Of a stretch of 64,000 nt of DNA, positions 10,452 to 22,800 are shown piece after piece. The DNA is from Apodospora peruviana. Taxonomy: Eukaryota > Ascomycota > Sordariomycetes > Sordariales > Lasiosphaeriaceae. The stretch spans positions 4,464,001 to 4,528,000 of the forward strand of contig JAUEDM010000002.1 of NCBI GenBank assembly GCA_033439685.1, written 5' to 3'. A program made the translations under genes and the position numbers. Each line of letters begins with the position of its first letter. The stretch's first letter is position 1. Below the pieces are notes generated by a model. That model worked only from the letters and a program-made list of their open reading frames with translations. It searched no databases and had not been told where the DNA came from.

Positions 10452-11896
10452 ATGGTTGGACAACCACCCCTCACAGGCCTCAAGGTCCTCGAGTTTGCTG
10501 GCCTGGCTCCTGGTAAGTGACCCTGCTCATATTATCCCCGAGGCGTCTTATGTCTCAGTCAACTCTCATCTTGGTTACATCACTGTTACAAGACGCCGTC
10601 AAGCCCGTTGCACCGTCCCTCCTAGGATGAGTCCGGATTCCAAAAAAGGGGCAAAATCAACAAACTAAGAAATGATAAATCAAACTCCTTATACTCATTT
10701 TCACTAACCTTCCCTCCTATTATGAAAAAGGCCCATTCGCAGGCCTCCTCCTAGCCGACGCAGGCGCCTCCGTCCTCCGAATCGACCGCGCTCTAACCCA
10801 CGGTCAAAATAGAGGCGCAACCGGCTCCCCGGACCTTTTGACACGGTACAAATCCTCCCTAGCAGTGGACCTCAAATCCCCCTCCGGAATCGCCTTGATC
10901 CACGCCCTGATCCCCACCGTCGACATCCTAATAGATCCCTTCCGCCCATGCGTCCTTGAGAAGCTCAATCTCGGCCCCTCGGTCCTCTTATCCATTAACC
11001 CGCGCCTGATCTACGCCAGGATGACGGGGTTCCGTCGCTCCGGAAGTAAGTACGCCACCATGGCCGGGCACGACATCAACTATCTGTCTGTCTCAGGCGT
11101 TCTTTCTCTCCTGGGCAGGAAGGACGAGAAACCGACGCCCCCGATCAACATCCTCGGCGATTTCGCCGGCGGCGGCGCCATGCTCGTCCAAGGGATCCTG
11201 ATGGCGCTGATTTCTCGTCAGACAACCGGAAAGGGGCAGGTAGTGGAAGCGAACATGGTCGACGGCGCGTCGTACCTGGCCACATATCCACGGTTCGCAC
11301 TAAAAACCCCCGTCGGCGACCAGCCCCGCGGCGAGAATCTGCTAGATTCTGGCTGTCCGTATTATGATACGTACGAAACGAGCGACAAAAGGTACGTGGC
11401 GGTGGGCGCGCTCGAGCCGCAGTTTTTTGCGGATCTGATGAGAGGGCTGGGTTTGGCGGGCCAAGGGTGGGAAGAGACAAAACGGTACGATCGACGAAAG
11501 TGGCCTGAGCTCCGAAGATTGTTCGAGGAGACTTTCAAGACCAAGACCCGTGCCGAGTGGGAAAAGGTGTTTGACGGCACGGATGCCTGCTGTACCCCCG
11601 TGCTGGAGTATCCGGAGATGGAGAGGGACAAATCAAAAACAGAAGGTGACCAGAGACCGGCGGTTACGCTGCGCGAGACGCCTCTGTTTGGGGTCAGCAA
11701 GAGCACAGGCGAGGATGTTAGTCATGGCCAGGGGTCGGGGGTCGACGGGGAGGGCTATGAAGGGGTTCCTTTGGGGTTTGGTGAAGGTGGGCAGGAGAAG
11801 CTGAAAGAATGGCTTGGCTGGACTGAGGGTGTGGACTATACGACTCAAGAACGAGGTGGTGCCGTTATACTGCCGAAAGAAAAGTCCAAGTTGTGA
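10452..11896 (+). CDS. Peroxisomal alpha-methylacyl-CoA racemase family enzyme
   Basis: A family III CoA-transferase fold (CaiB/BaiF). The closest functional match is alpha-methylacyl-CoA racemase, which inverts the 2-methyl centre of branched acyl-CoAs before beta-oxidation. Exon 1 is 10452-10512 and exon 2 is 10731-11896; the 218-nt intron is the longest in any gene of this window and has a CTAAC branch site. The product has 408 residues. The catalytic set known from mycobacterial MCR (His126, Asp156, Glu241) is matched with identical spacing by His134 (AGHDINYL), Asp164 (LGDFAGGG) and Glu249 (GALEPQF). The protein ends in SKL, a canonical PTS1 peroxisome signal, which fits peroxisomal branched-chain oxidation. 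A formyl-CoA-transferase-like activity cannot be excluded, but the His/Asp/Glu pattern argues for the racemase. Confidence 0.92.
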
Positions 11897-11935
11897 TGTA
11901 AATTTCACTGTAATTTTACTTCTCGTGGCCTTCCT

Positions 11936-14495
11936 TCACTGATGCCTCGCTTTCATGAGGTTCTTCATCGTGTTGTACATCAGCTCCGGAATCCCCGTAA
12001 AACCCTTGGTCTCGAGGTACCGCAGCAGGCCAGACCGGTACTCCTGCCAGCTAATCTGCAGGCCGCCTCTATGTGCCAGCTGCCCCAGCGAGTGTTGCGT
12101 AACCGGGCCCGCATGTCGATCCCGAATGACCTCCTGCTCGCCGTCCTCAAGCTCTCGTATGTACGATATCGTTCGAAGACTGAGCACCGGCGAGTGCGAA
12201 ACCCCGAAAACAGACCCAAGAGACAGTTTGGAGTCAATCCTGCCCAGATATCGAACGAGAACCGGCACGAGGGACTGAGGGATAAGGCAGCCCTGGGAGT
12301 TAACGTCCGAGGTGGCAAATGCGCGACCTCGCCAGAGGCAGTTGCAGATGTCCATCAGAAACGAATTAAGGGTGTTGATCTGCTCGTTCTCATGCTGCGT
12401 AAGTCCCCGTGACTGGGACGTCGGCAATGGAGCCCTAAGTGCCTCGAACGCGCGCTTGTATATCGCCAGGAGACCGCATAGCCTCGACACAACAATCAGA
12501 GATGGGCTAAAATGCATAATGTACACAAGAAGGGCGGGTGGAGTTGTGATTTCGACGTGCTGAAGTAGGTTTGGTTTGGCAAGGATTGCCGCACTACATT
12601 CGTAAAAGTCGAGAATTGTAAGGTATGTAGCCGTGGTCGGCGAGGTCTGCGAGAGTGTCAGGGTAAGCTTGTTCACGTGGGTCACTAGCTGCGTGACGGC
12701 GCCGCCCGGCAGAGTGTCTAGATCCTCTGCAGCCTGCATGATAGTGGTCCAACGCTGGAGAAGCAAAGTGTAGAATTTGAGCAGGGAAGTCTGGGATTCT
12801 GCAGCATTATCCAGCACGGAGGCTTCAAACGGCTCGAAAATGGATTTATATAACTCTGAGGAGTGCCGGTCAGTTTTGAAAGGCAAGAGAAGTGGCAAAG
12901 GCTCTTACTGTCAAAGTCCATCAACGGCGCAAAGCTTAGAGTCTCGAGGACAACATCCCTCTTGTCCGAGCCATTCCAGACACTGAAAAGGAAGCTGAAG
13001 AATGACAAGAGCAGGGGGGGCAAGACCTAGATTGAGCATGTGAGTTAGTCACCCAGAGTGCGGTGGAGGGTTTCCTTCAGCTCTGACAAACCTTGGTACT
13101 CGCAGTATAGTCATGGACGACATCTACTATGTCGAGCAAGAGGCTCAAATCCCCGTCCCCGCTTGCAACATCGCCCATACATGCGGTGACCCAATTGCTT
13201 ATGCGGGAGAAGCTTTCAGAGTCAGGTCGTAAGAGCAAGAGCTTTTGGAGTAGAGGGTCGGCTAGGACCGCCACAAGCTGAGTTGGTAGTTCAATCTTGT
13301 CCAAATTTTCGACAAAGGTGTCCGGCCCGTCAATCTCCTCTAGGGTCACCGAATCCTGAGACCACCGTTAGCTGCAGCTAACAGGACGTTGTTGGACCAG
13401 GGAGCCATACTTCATGGGCGTGCTGCGTGTAAACAGCTGGCAACAGAGAGGGTTTAGCCCCCATCTTCTGGCTGAGTGCATGGTTGACGGAGAACCCGTT
13501 CCTGGAACCTCCGTTGTCTCGAGTCTCATGATGCTGATGTTGGATCTCATCCAATCTTTCTCGCCATTGCAGGTCCGGATGCTAGCGCAGTTAGCTACCT
13601 AGGCGAGGAAGTGAAGGCATGTCTGACTTGATGTACCTTGAAAGCGGAAGCTCGGCCCTTGGTTGCCTTGCCCACAATGATCTCGGGGTAGTAGTTTTTG
13701 AAGACCCGTAATAGACCTGTCAGGGGAGGATCATTGCCCGTCTGTCTGGACAAAGCTAATCTGCAACCACACGGTTAAACCTGCACAGACATCTCTTAAA
13801 GTGCGGTTGCTCACATGGTCTGTATTCTGAATGGTTTGACGTGCTTACGTCGTGTTATCAGCGCTAGGAGATGGCACAGCTGAGGTCTGTGGAGGCATCC
13901 CATTAGCAAAGTTCACCGATCTTTTTGGCCCCCAACCAGCGGAAGTGGGTGAATGTTACCTAATGGCGGCGGTATCAAGTAGATTGAATAATACTCCGTA
14001 CGCCTGTGTCAGGATGCCTGGGTTTTCCAGCAAGTGATACACCATCACCAGCCATCTGAGTAGCAGACTCTGGAGCGGAAGGGCCGGTTTTAGCTGGCCA
14101 TGACCCAAAGCGCCAACCACCTTGAAGATGGCGTCGTTATCAACCTTGGTGGCGGGATACAGATTGCGGATGAGGGCACTCAGGCTTGCCTGGTCCAAGT
14201 AATTGCGGACTGTCACCAGGTCGACGAGACGGGCCAATTCGTCTGGAATGGCCCCCCTCTGGTAGAGCAAAGCGGTCGTCCTTTCAACCGTTGACTTGAT
14301 AACAACTTGGCGACGTTTTGCAGGCACCTTGGAGGCTAGGATGAACCGGCTTAGTCGGGGGGCGGCTGCGGGTGCGGGTGACAGGATTTGCCGCCAAGGG
14401 GATGGGAATGAAAATGGAATCAAGAACGTACCTGATTCTAGGTCATCCAAGAGCGGACCCAAATTGCCGGTATTTTCGTCGTCAAGAGTTGTCAT
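11936..14495 (-). CDS. Inner kinetochore protein Mis6/CENP-I
   Basis: A HEAT-like helical component of the constitutive centromere-associated network, needed for centromere function with CENP-H/K/M partners. Eight exons are inferred: 14495-14432, 14335-13960, 13886-13815, 13760-13637, 13581-13411, 13355-13092, 13026-12909 and 12855-11936. All phases agree and give 702 residues. Fungal Mis6 landmarks appear in order: LARLVDLVT with DQASLSALIRNLYPA near residue 70, LRWLVMVYHLLENP, the exon 3 joint FNLLDTAAIRPQLCHLLALI, then GLLRVFKNYYPEIIVG and QWRERLD. The C-terminus has the family signature SWQEYRSGLLRYLETKGF with PELMYNTMKNLMK. Seven short introns (53-95 nt) make this the most fragmented gene here. 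The start at 14495 is the first ATG in frame with exon 2; no earlier ATG was found in that frame. Confidence 0.9.
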
Positions 14496-17400
14496 GTTGA
14501 TTTGATCGCCCACGGGGATTTCGGGATGGGCGTTGATGTGGATGGATGCAGAAGTCAGTCGGTGCCCCCAAAACAATTGCTTTTGTCCATTCACGGCGCG
14601 GATACCTCTGGTGAGCGAGCCAACGGCGGGCGAAAGGCGGCGGCGGAGACTCAGCTCGAGGTTGAAGACCGGGTTTGGCTGACCGGAGCTGACTGACACC
14701 GTAGCTGAGTGAACCGTGAACGCGTCGCGATGGAAGCTCGTGATTTGGTAATTGCCCAATCGGGAAACCAGGGTGAGAGGTTACGCACCGTGCAAATACC
14801 CGGGATGCACGGTAGGGACTGGCTTCGATAAGCGCGGTCCTGTAATCCGTAATTCGTATGATACGGAGTGTACCTGAGTCTGTGTAATTGTTGCATTAAT
14901 TTGGTAATTGGAATTCGAGCATTCCGTATTTCGTAGAACTTGATATACGACTGACCTTGAGCTTTGTAGTGTTCAGGTCCCTTCAATTCTACATCGCGAG
15001 TTCCACGGTGTGTGTGAAGCACGAACTACTCCTTGAATTTCACCAAGAATAATCCGTAGGTGTCATTGGTACCTGTAATAACCTTACCCTACAGGTCAGA
15101 GGTGCCCGCTTACCACCCGGCTACTGTTCCCCGTCCCCATCTCGGACAATCCAGCTCTATGAATCTCGGTTCGTCTATGGAATCTCAAAGGGGAGGTTTG
15201 GCTGCAAAGGGGCGGCCGCTGGAAGGGCAGGAGGTATCCGTATTACGACAGCACTGGACGGAGTCACGGACTTGTAGGTACCTTGCCTATTTGGACATCT
15301 GTATGGATTATTCCGTACGGGGTACCTTAATTTAGACCAGCAACCATAAACTGGTGGCAGGCACGTCTCACGAGGCCGGGGCACTTCAAGTTTTATCAGA
15401 CCCGGAGGGAGGACATTCGGCAAGGATGCATTTGAATTGCACCGAGGGTTTGACATTTGTCGGGTACCAGCCCTGTGATCTGGAGCCGGGGGTGCTCCTA
15501 CCTCTCTCCGCCTCCGGGCTGGGACGGCATCTTCGCGTTACACAGACTGGCAGAGCTCCTTTCGTGGGACCTAACCGGGATGGGGGTCATCGACTGCCCC
15601 TTTGTGGAAAGAACACTAAACATGGCCCATTCGTGTAAGTCGAGAACATGGCACCTACCTACCGTACCTACAGGCTGTTCCGTCACATTGGAGGCAAATG
15701 CTCCTTCTGAGATGGAGTGAGCCCCCGGTGGCTCCATGCTATGCCCTTCCCCGTCTTGATGAGAAGTGCAAGTGCAGGTAGGTGTATTCCGTAACTGCAA
15801 CTGCAACTGAACTCGATGCAAACTCCAGGCCCCTTCCAATGAGCCACAGCCAATTGCTCGCTCATACCTGACCGACCTCCTCAGGTAGCCACACCCCATC
15901 GAATGCAGTCTTGATTGACCGGCCCCCCAGAACCTGCATGCTCGCATCGCATCTCTTTTTTTACTTTCCTCAACAATCGATTGCTTGGACCTCTTCGGCA
16001 TTTCCGCACTCACCTTGCCGCATTTTTCATTCTCGGAATCTCTTGCCTCGTGCTGCAGCAATTCACCTCCTCCCCCACGCATCTCGGCTGGCTCCCTCCC
16101 CCTCGTCTGCACGTCGACCGACTGTTCTCTCTCTGGATGGTTCCTTCGAGGGCGTGCGCTCTCCTTGTCGACGGCCGGTTCTCATTCAGTGGAAACGAAT
16201 GCTCGACAGCGCTCAGGTAAGGTAGCTGCTCTGCAGGCCGAGGACTCCCTTTCGTCCAGTCTTCAGCCCGAGCCCCGTGTTGTTTCAAGTCCAGTGTTGT
16301 TTCTAGTCCAACAGTGGCCAGTGGCTAGGGAGGTGAGACATCCAGAACATGATTCCCACTCGCTCCCAGTGGTATCGGCTCTGGCCTTGTGCATGTCCGG
16401 ATCCCCCACGCCGCCTGACTTCCGCGTCTGTTGTGGCCATCTATCAGGTTGCTTGTGTTACCTACCCACCAACCTGCCCTTGGCGGCAGAATAACTGCCT
16501 GCCCCTTCTCTTTCACTCGCAATCAACGGCGACACCCTCGGCAGCCGAGATCATGTTCATTGATGGTTTGCGATGTGTCACCACTCTAAACGTTTCTTGG
16601 CACACTTGCTGAAGCACATGGCAACACAGCATGTGGTTGTTCGGACAAACTTTCAATGAGGTGGACAAGTCACAATGCTGCGCCGGCAGTCTTGTGTTAC
16701 AGCCACCTCTTCTTTTACATACATTCCAAAAGTACCTTTGGATTGGACCTTTCGCTGATGCCGTGGGTGGTCAGCGCTGGCGCCGTTGCGCTGGCTTTGG
16801 CTTCCTGCCTGCTCTCGACGTACAAGTCTCACCAAAGACAAGGGCTGACCTGGCCGGCCTGCCGGTGATTCCAGAAACCAAAGGCCACAGGGTTTATCAT
16901 AATCCGACAAAGCGAATGCGAAGATCGCCGCCGGCAACTCGAGCTTTGGTAGTGTCTCGTGCTCGCTGAGAGTTTAAAGGGCTGTATTATGCCACCTCTA
17001 CGGATTACTGCACGTTCGCACAATATCGGCGCATTTCTTCGTGTACGACCCAGCTTGCTTTCCAGGCGCACACCAAAAAAGCTATAGCCTGCTTTATTAT
17101 CAGCCAATGGGCTAACCCTTCTGCACGCTTGTCATGCAAGAGTCCCAAGGTTCCATTAAACTTGATTCATTTTTGTTTCTCAGACGCGCAAGTGCCTGCT
17201 ACGGTGTTGGCAAAAACCAGGTCGCTTGAGCCGTGGAGCGTCGTGTTACCGTCACGCCTTGGGTAGTACAGGACGGTATAAACTATTTTACCCTTGCGAC
17301 CCCCAGAACATCCCCCGACGTCCACGACGGCAATTTAGCCCCCGGCTTGTCTCGAGTCCTCGCTGATGAAAAGCTCACAGACTGCCCGAGAACTGAGCTG

Positions 17401-18052
17401 CTGGAATCGTACAAAGAGCGCGCTAGTGCTCCCTCTAGTCCTACCGTTCCATCAACCCAGGTATCCGCGTTTAACTCGGGTCATTTTTGGCAGATCTGGC
17501 TCCAACACGGGCGATCCTCCAACAAAACCTTCAAGAGCGCCCTCTACGCTCCACGGTTTGCCAGCTCCAGAAATAACACCGGAGGACGGAACGGTGCAAG
17601 CTTAGTCCGCCAACTCACTGAAGCCGCTTATCTCGTCCACCACATCGCCGCCCCCTGCCACCGTTTTGGAGTTGAAGAACAACCACAAATCCTTCTGCAA
17701 CACCACCACCCAACCTAAGCCAACTGCTACAGGGGTGTATTGCAGCCGTCTGTGAGGCCCATACATGACGCCAATGCTCGGGCTTCCTTACTTATTGCAA
17801 TCCATCGACCCAGAAATCTATATCTCCTGCAACTGATACCTCAGATCCTGAAGATTGCAGCAACGGCTGGTGTACCCCAAAGTGCGGCTCAAAGTCTTTC
17901 CTAGAAACTAGGATCCTGTCGGTTCGATCTAGCAATGCGGCACTGCTGTCGGTTGTATCGAACCCTAGGTGAGTTTGCGAACATAATGACCCAGCTTCTC
18001 AAGCTAGGAACTGTTGCACTAACCAAGTCCCTCCAGAAATTTCGATCTAACC
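14496..18052. other. Gene-poor stretch between Mis6 and the GNAT gene
   Basis: About 3.6 kb without a recognisable protein. It includes the Mis6 promoter and is dense in short motifs resembling TTCCGTA/TACGGAA between 14830 and 15320. Pyrimidine-rich DNA at 15940-16150 followed by CAGGTAAGG near 16215 looks like a 5' leader with a splice donor, but no coding continuation could be found. A good intron candidate (17969-18036: donor GTGAGT, CTAAC branch, CCAG acceptor) lies just upstream of the GNAT start, and an open but ATG-less frame of about 66 codons precedes it (17769-17968). That suggests an upstream exon for the next gene. Confidence 0.45.
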
Positions 18053-19823
18053 ATGAGCTCACCAGGCCTCTCAGGCAATGAGTCCGCGGTGGAGATGAGG
18101 TCTGCGTATGCGGCAACATCTCCCTCCCGCAAGGATTATCATAAGCGAGAGGCAGTGGTAATACAGGACTCACAGTCGTATCTTCCGCTGTCAAAGCTAC
18201 TGAATGACGGCGACATTATACTGCTTCTGACGCCGGGTGTTGTGCCAAGCACTGTTCCCGCCAGTCCGACGATAAAAACTGCCCCCAGCGACCCTTTTGA
18301 ACCTTTGGGGAGGGCACTGGCAAAGCACCATCCCTGGGTCCGTCATGTCCCATATATCCCACGAAACGGCATCACCGGGACGCACGTTGTGCACATTAGG
18401 CTGGCCACGATCGTCATATTTGTGATCTCGGGGCCTCCAAGCAATGGGCAGCTCTCCCAGGTGGCTCTGGCTGAGATTACACGCTCAGTTTGCGAGAATC
18501 GGCCACAGATCGTGGTGGCCTGTTGCAATGTTCAACAGTTGGGACCACTTGAAAGTTCTTTTCCTGCAATAGTACAACTCCCCGACTATTCTCCGCCACA
18601 GCTGGAAGCTGCCGCTGAATCCCTCTTTCGAGAGCCTCCGAAATCCTTGACGACAGGCCCGCACGTCCAGAATCTTATCCTCTCCCCGAAGGCTTGGTCC
18701 GTCGAAGTTTGGGATGGTCACCGGGATGTCGCTGCCGTCTATAAACTGTGGTGTCAATGTCTTCCCGAAAACTTCCAACTCGAGCATTTCATGTTTCAGT
18801 CGTTGCTCCAGCGCGATGGCTACGCAATGCATTACGTTGTTCGCGAACCTGGCACCCGCGAGATTCTGGGATTCTGCGCTACATACACCACATATGTTGA
18901 CAGCGGTGGCGAGCGACTCATTGGTTCTATGGCAGCTATCCTGGTGCAACCCGCGTACCGCAACCGTGGCGTTGGCTTGAGTCTGCACAACCATGCGTTA
19001 CACCAACTCACTAGACCCCGAGGCGTCTGTCGCTTACAGTTAGGAAGCACCTTTCCTCGGCTTTTCTACGGCCTCCCGGTGGACAGTCCAGCAGAAGACT
19101 GGTTTCGACGCCGCAATTGGCCGATACATCCCCACTCCAGCGAGCCCGGTGCCGGCCAAGAGGCTTGCGACTGGTTTCTCAGGTTCGAAGATTGGCCGGC
19201 TACTGCGGGCTTTACGCCGTCTGGTTTGACGTTTAGACCATGCGAATTCTCTCAGTTTGACATGGTCTTGGAGATGGTTGAGCAGGAGTCGAGGCGAAAA
19301 GACAACGTGGGCTGGTATGACCAATATGCCAAATTAGCCAACACTTTGAACATCCGGGACATTGTTCTCGGCCTCGAGGGAGACAAAATCGTGGCAACAG
19401 CCTTAACATACGTGAAAAAGACCGGGAGCCCCATTGCAGAAGATCTTCCATGGGCTGGCACAATTTCGGACGACGTTGGAGGCGTTACATGCATTTGCAT
19501 TTTAGGTAAATCACACATCGGCATTCCTAAGTCTCGTGGGATCAAGTTGTATGCTGACATATTATTTCAGACGACCAACCGTATATGGCAAAGAGAAGGG
19601 ATGCCGTCATGATCAGGCTCCTTGATAGCTGTATTCGCCTTCTTTCTGAGCAGGGTATGAGAAAGCTATTCATTGATGCAGTCAAAGGTGGCGATGAGGG
19701 ATTCCAGGCGTTGGGTAAGTCACACTCTGTTCAGTTCGGTAGGCATCGTTGGTTATTGACTAGGATCATGACACAGGCTTTCAAAAATGGGCAAGATATC
19801 GAGAAGTATGGCGAGATGTCTAA
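18053..19823 (+). CDS. GNAT acetyltransferase protein related to the C-terminal part of fungal GH3-GNAT hexosaminidases; GH3 domain absent
   Basis: Exons 18053-19505, 19571-19714 and 19777-19823 (introns 65 and 62 nt) give 547 residues. Residues about 40-200 (LPLSKLLNDGDIILLLTP, then VRHVPY) resemble the domain that follows the catalytic barrel in fungal GH3 beta-N-acetylglucosaminidases. Residues about 220-540 form a double GNAT region: the acetyl-CoA loop is visible in AILVQPAYRNRGVGLSLH near 295-312, a fungal-family stretch LQLGSTFPRLFYGLP follows, and the end GFQKWARYREVWRDV matches the family's C-terminus. The roughly 350-residue GH3 barrel expected in front is missing: no KHFPGHG-like motif is found in the 3 kb upstream. 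It may be a domain-loss product, a decayed gene or a gene with unrecognised 5' exons. A spliced upstream exon at 17769-17968 is possible. The function is unknown; acetyl-CoA-dependent transfer is inferred. Confidence 0.72.
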
Positions 19824-22800
19824 GATGGACACCAACGACAGCCTTCCGGATGATAACCGAAGCTGCCGGTGCACCTTGCTGCGACCATATCTCAGTGGTA
19901 GACCGCACAGCGGGCAACCAAGGCCCGAATTTGGGCTAGAACCCAGAATGACAAGGGCCAAATTTACATCGCCTATCTACATACCGTAAAAATCGGTCTA
20001 GGTATTTGCGTTTGTCCCGCGTTTGCAACCCCGGAAGTCATACCGGCAAAAATACATAACAATATCATCAAGCACCTGGAGCGGGCTGTCCTGCCCTGGC
20101 TGTAGACCCGAGATCAGGAATTACACCCTTCGACGCACAGTTATCACACCGATGGCCTATTGGAAGGCACTTGATATTGGGAAACGAGGTCAAAGGGTGT
20201 GGTCGCTAAGCACTTAAGCCCAGATCATGATTCGAGCAGCTACGCTTTTGCAGAAGGATTCCGCCACAATGGGATACACCAATCCACCAGGGATGTGATC
20301 CACGATGGTGTCAGTCAGGCATGTGTCAGGGCAGCGGAGCCGACTTCTTGGATGCGGCCGCTGGTCTCGCAAATAACCAAGCCCCGGTAACGACCCCTGG
20401 CTGGCCAGCAGAGTCTTTTACGCGGGAAGTCAGGCTGGGGAAGCGAGGCAAACTACCAGCCTCAATTGTCATGCAGTTGTTCAGAGTAACTCCGGGTTCC
20501 ACTTTGACGTCTCATTTCAACCTTTCAACCATTTTCTATGAGTGTCTCCCACTGCCTGTCATGTTCTAACTCTCGCACCATCACACTGGCAGCTTTAACA
20601 CACATACTCGATGGTACATTATCACGGTTACAGGCTGGCTCTTTGCCCCTGAAGGATGATGACCACCGTTCGGTGTCATGGCCATTCTTCAGGTCCGGCT
20701 CTTTTTACAGAACTGCAGATCGCCGTTGGGGTGTTTAAATCTCCCCGACAGCTCGGGGATTGAGACCTAATCGACTTCGAATGAGGCGGCGATGCTCTGT
20801 ACTCTCGGGTCCGAGTGGAGGAGTGGGAAACAAAGTACTCCGTAGCGCTTGGATTGAGGCTTGGCACGGTACTACTCCTCGCATCCTGGCTATCGGCTCC
20901 GTCAGTTGCGAAGGATTCATGCACAATTGTCAAAATGTCTCCGGGTGAAGGATCATCAGCCTGCCTGCTGGAACCAGAAAAGCACAGGTTGGATATACTT
21001 AAGTGTACCTGGCAAATATCAGAATTTATCCGACTTGAGGTCAACAGCCTTCTGGTCCCCGCGAAGGCCTCACGTTGATCCTGGCTGCTAGTAGGGGGTT
21101 TATCAAAGCTCTAAATTGGCCAGTTGTCCGAGTGCAACAACATGAAGTTCAATTCGTGTGGCCACTAGAGAGAAAGGATGCCAAGCCAGATCCGCGGAAC
21201 ACTTCCATCGAGCAAGCAAAGTGGCCGCTGCGATTCCTTTCGTCTCATTCTTCGTTACAGGCAGTTGGTGACGGGCTACTTTACCAACTTTATACGTAGT
21301 ATATACACTATCAGCTGGCACTGATGTGCAATCACGTTTGTAACAGTTTTTACTCACTGGAACGTTTAGTTGCCGTCTGTGTGGCGGTATTCACATGATC
21401 CAACCTTCAACTGCTACTCAGTGCCTTGCTAATAAACCTTCCCCATCCCGAAGTGTTGATTCTGCGTCCGGTCACAACACCAGGACCCTGCCATGTTATT
21501 CGCTTCGAGCTGTTGGATGCAGCACGGCACTGATAGCTGACCCAGCTCTCTCTGTACGGTCCACTCTCGGTCACAGATGCGTCCTGCACGGGAGCGGCAC
21601 TGCAAAACTTCAAGATACCATCGGACCCGGCCCACTTCTTCCTCCAGCCTTTTGATCATTAACTTGTGTCTTGCATCCCGCGACACGCGGCTCTCCCAGC
21701 TCTTTGCTCTCTTCTTTATTTGATTTCATATTCGGCCTGTACGCTTGAGCCAATATGGCAGGGGGTGGCATCGGTAGGTACCTAGGGGTGAAAGCAAGAA
21801 GAACGGCGACGGCGACGGTGAAGCTTTCTCTTGATATATAAGATATCACTTAAGACTCGTAGTTCTGCAGTTTGGGATGGAAACACGAACCCACCAGCTC
21901 GAATTTCCTCAGGTTACAAAAAACTGAAGTCTCGCTACCGTAGGCGCTTACTACCCATCAGCATGATAGTCGTGTCTCGTGAACAGGCCGGCTTATTAGG
22001 GACTATGCAGCAAGTAGTCTGTAGAGTTCTTTTTTGACACTTACTTTGTGTGTTGTTGGTTTCTGGATAAGATGACAAGCTAACGGATGGATTTAGGGCT
22101 GACCGTCACTCACTGGACTGGTACGTACCTAACCAAGCAGCTCTCTTAGACAGGTTAGCTTAACTACGATGTACAGTGTGGAAGCTCGGGGATGGACGGG
22201 GAGGGACGGACGGGAGGCTGGAGATCGCGCGGTCACTCCCGACATTTCGGTGGCATGGATGGATTTACTTTCTGTGCCTCTCTTGTTTTCCTATCCATGC
22301 CGCGCTATCCGTATTCCATGCCACGCCATGGCTTGTGTTTTTCTGATTGTACAAAAATAGAGACGAGCAGTCCGCCATGCGCTGGGTTTTGTATGTGTTT
22401 GCGCTGCCTGCGGTACCCGTGCCATGCTTGGGCTCTATGCGTTCGTTCCGAGCGTTTCAAAGGCCGATCACAAGAGGGTGCCGAGACGGTCACCGCCGGC
22501 CGGCCCAGACGTCAGGAGCCCGACGGATTTACACTAGTGCTGTGTAATGATTTGGGTGCTACCACGCAAGCTGATTGGTCAATTCATCATCTCTACGGGT
22601 TATAACCACTGAAACTACCTTATAAGCTTTGCATTATTAGCGACACATGGGATGTTATTTCATCAGGGGAGATGGATCCTTTCTCATCCCAACAAAGGAG
22701 AATAACAGGGTTGGACGATGAGGCTATGGTAAGACTGTGTAACGTAATGCATCGTCGTCCTCTCGTCGAATCCGTACCTCGTCTTGGTCTTTCTCGGAGG

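Noticed and set aside
15498..16112. Minus-strand frame of 204 codons
   Set aside because: Composition is uneven and no family match is recognised; length alone is not enough in GC-balanced non-coding DNA.
17233..17718. Open frame of 161 codons upstream of the GNAT gene
   Set aside because: It starts with GTG, shows no GH3 or other motif and is not in a frame that joins the GNAT exons.
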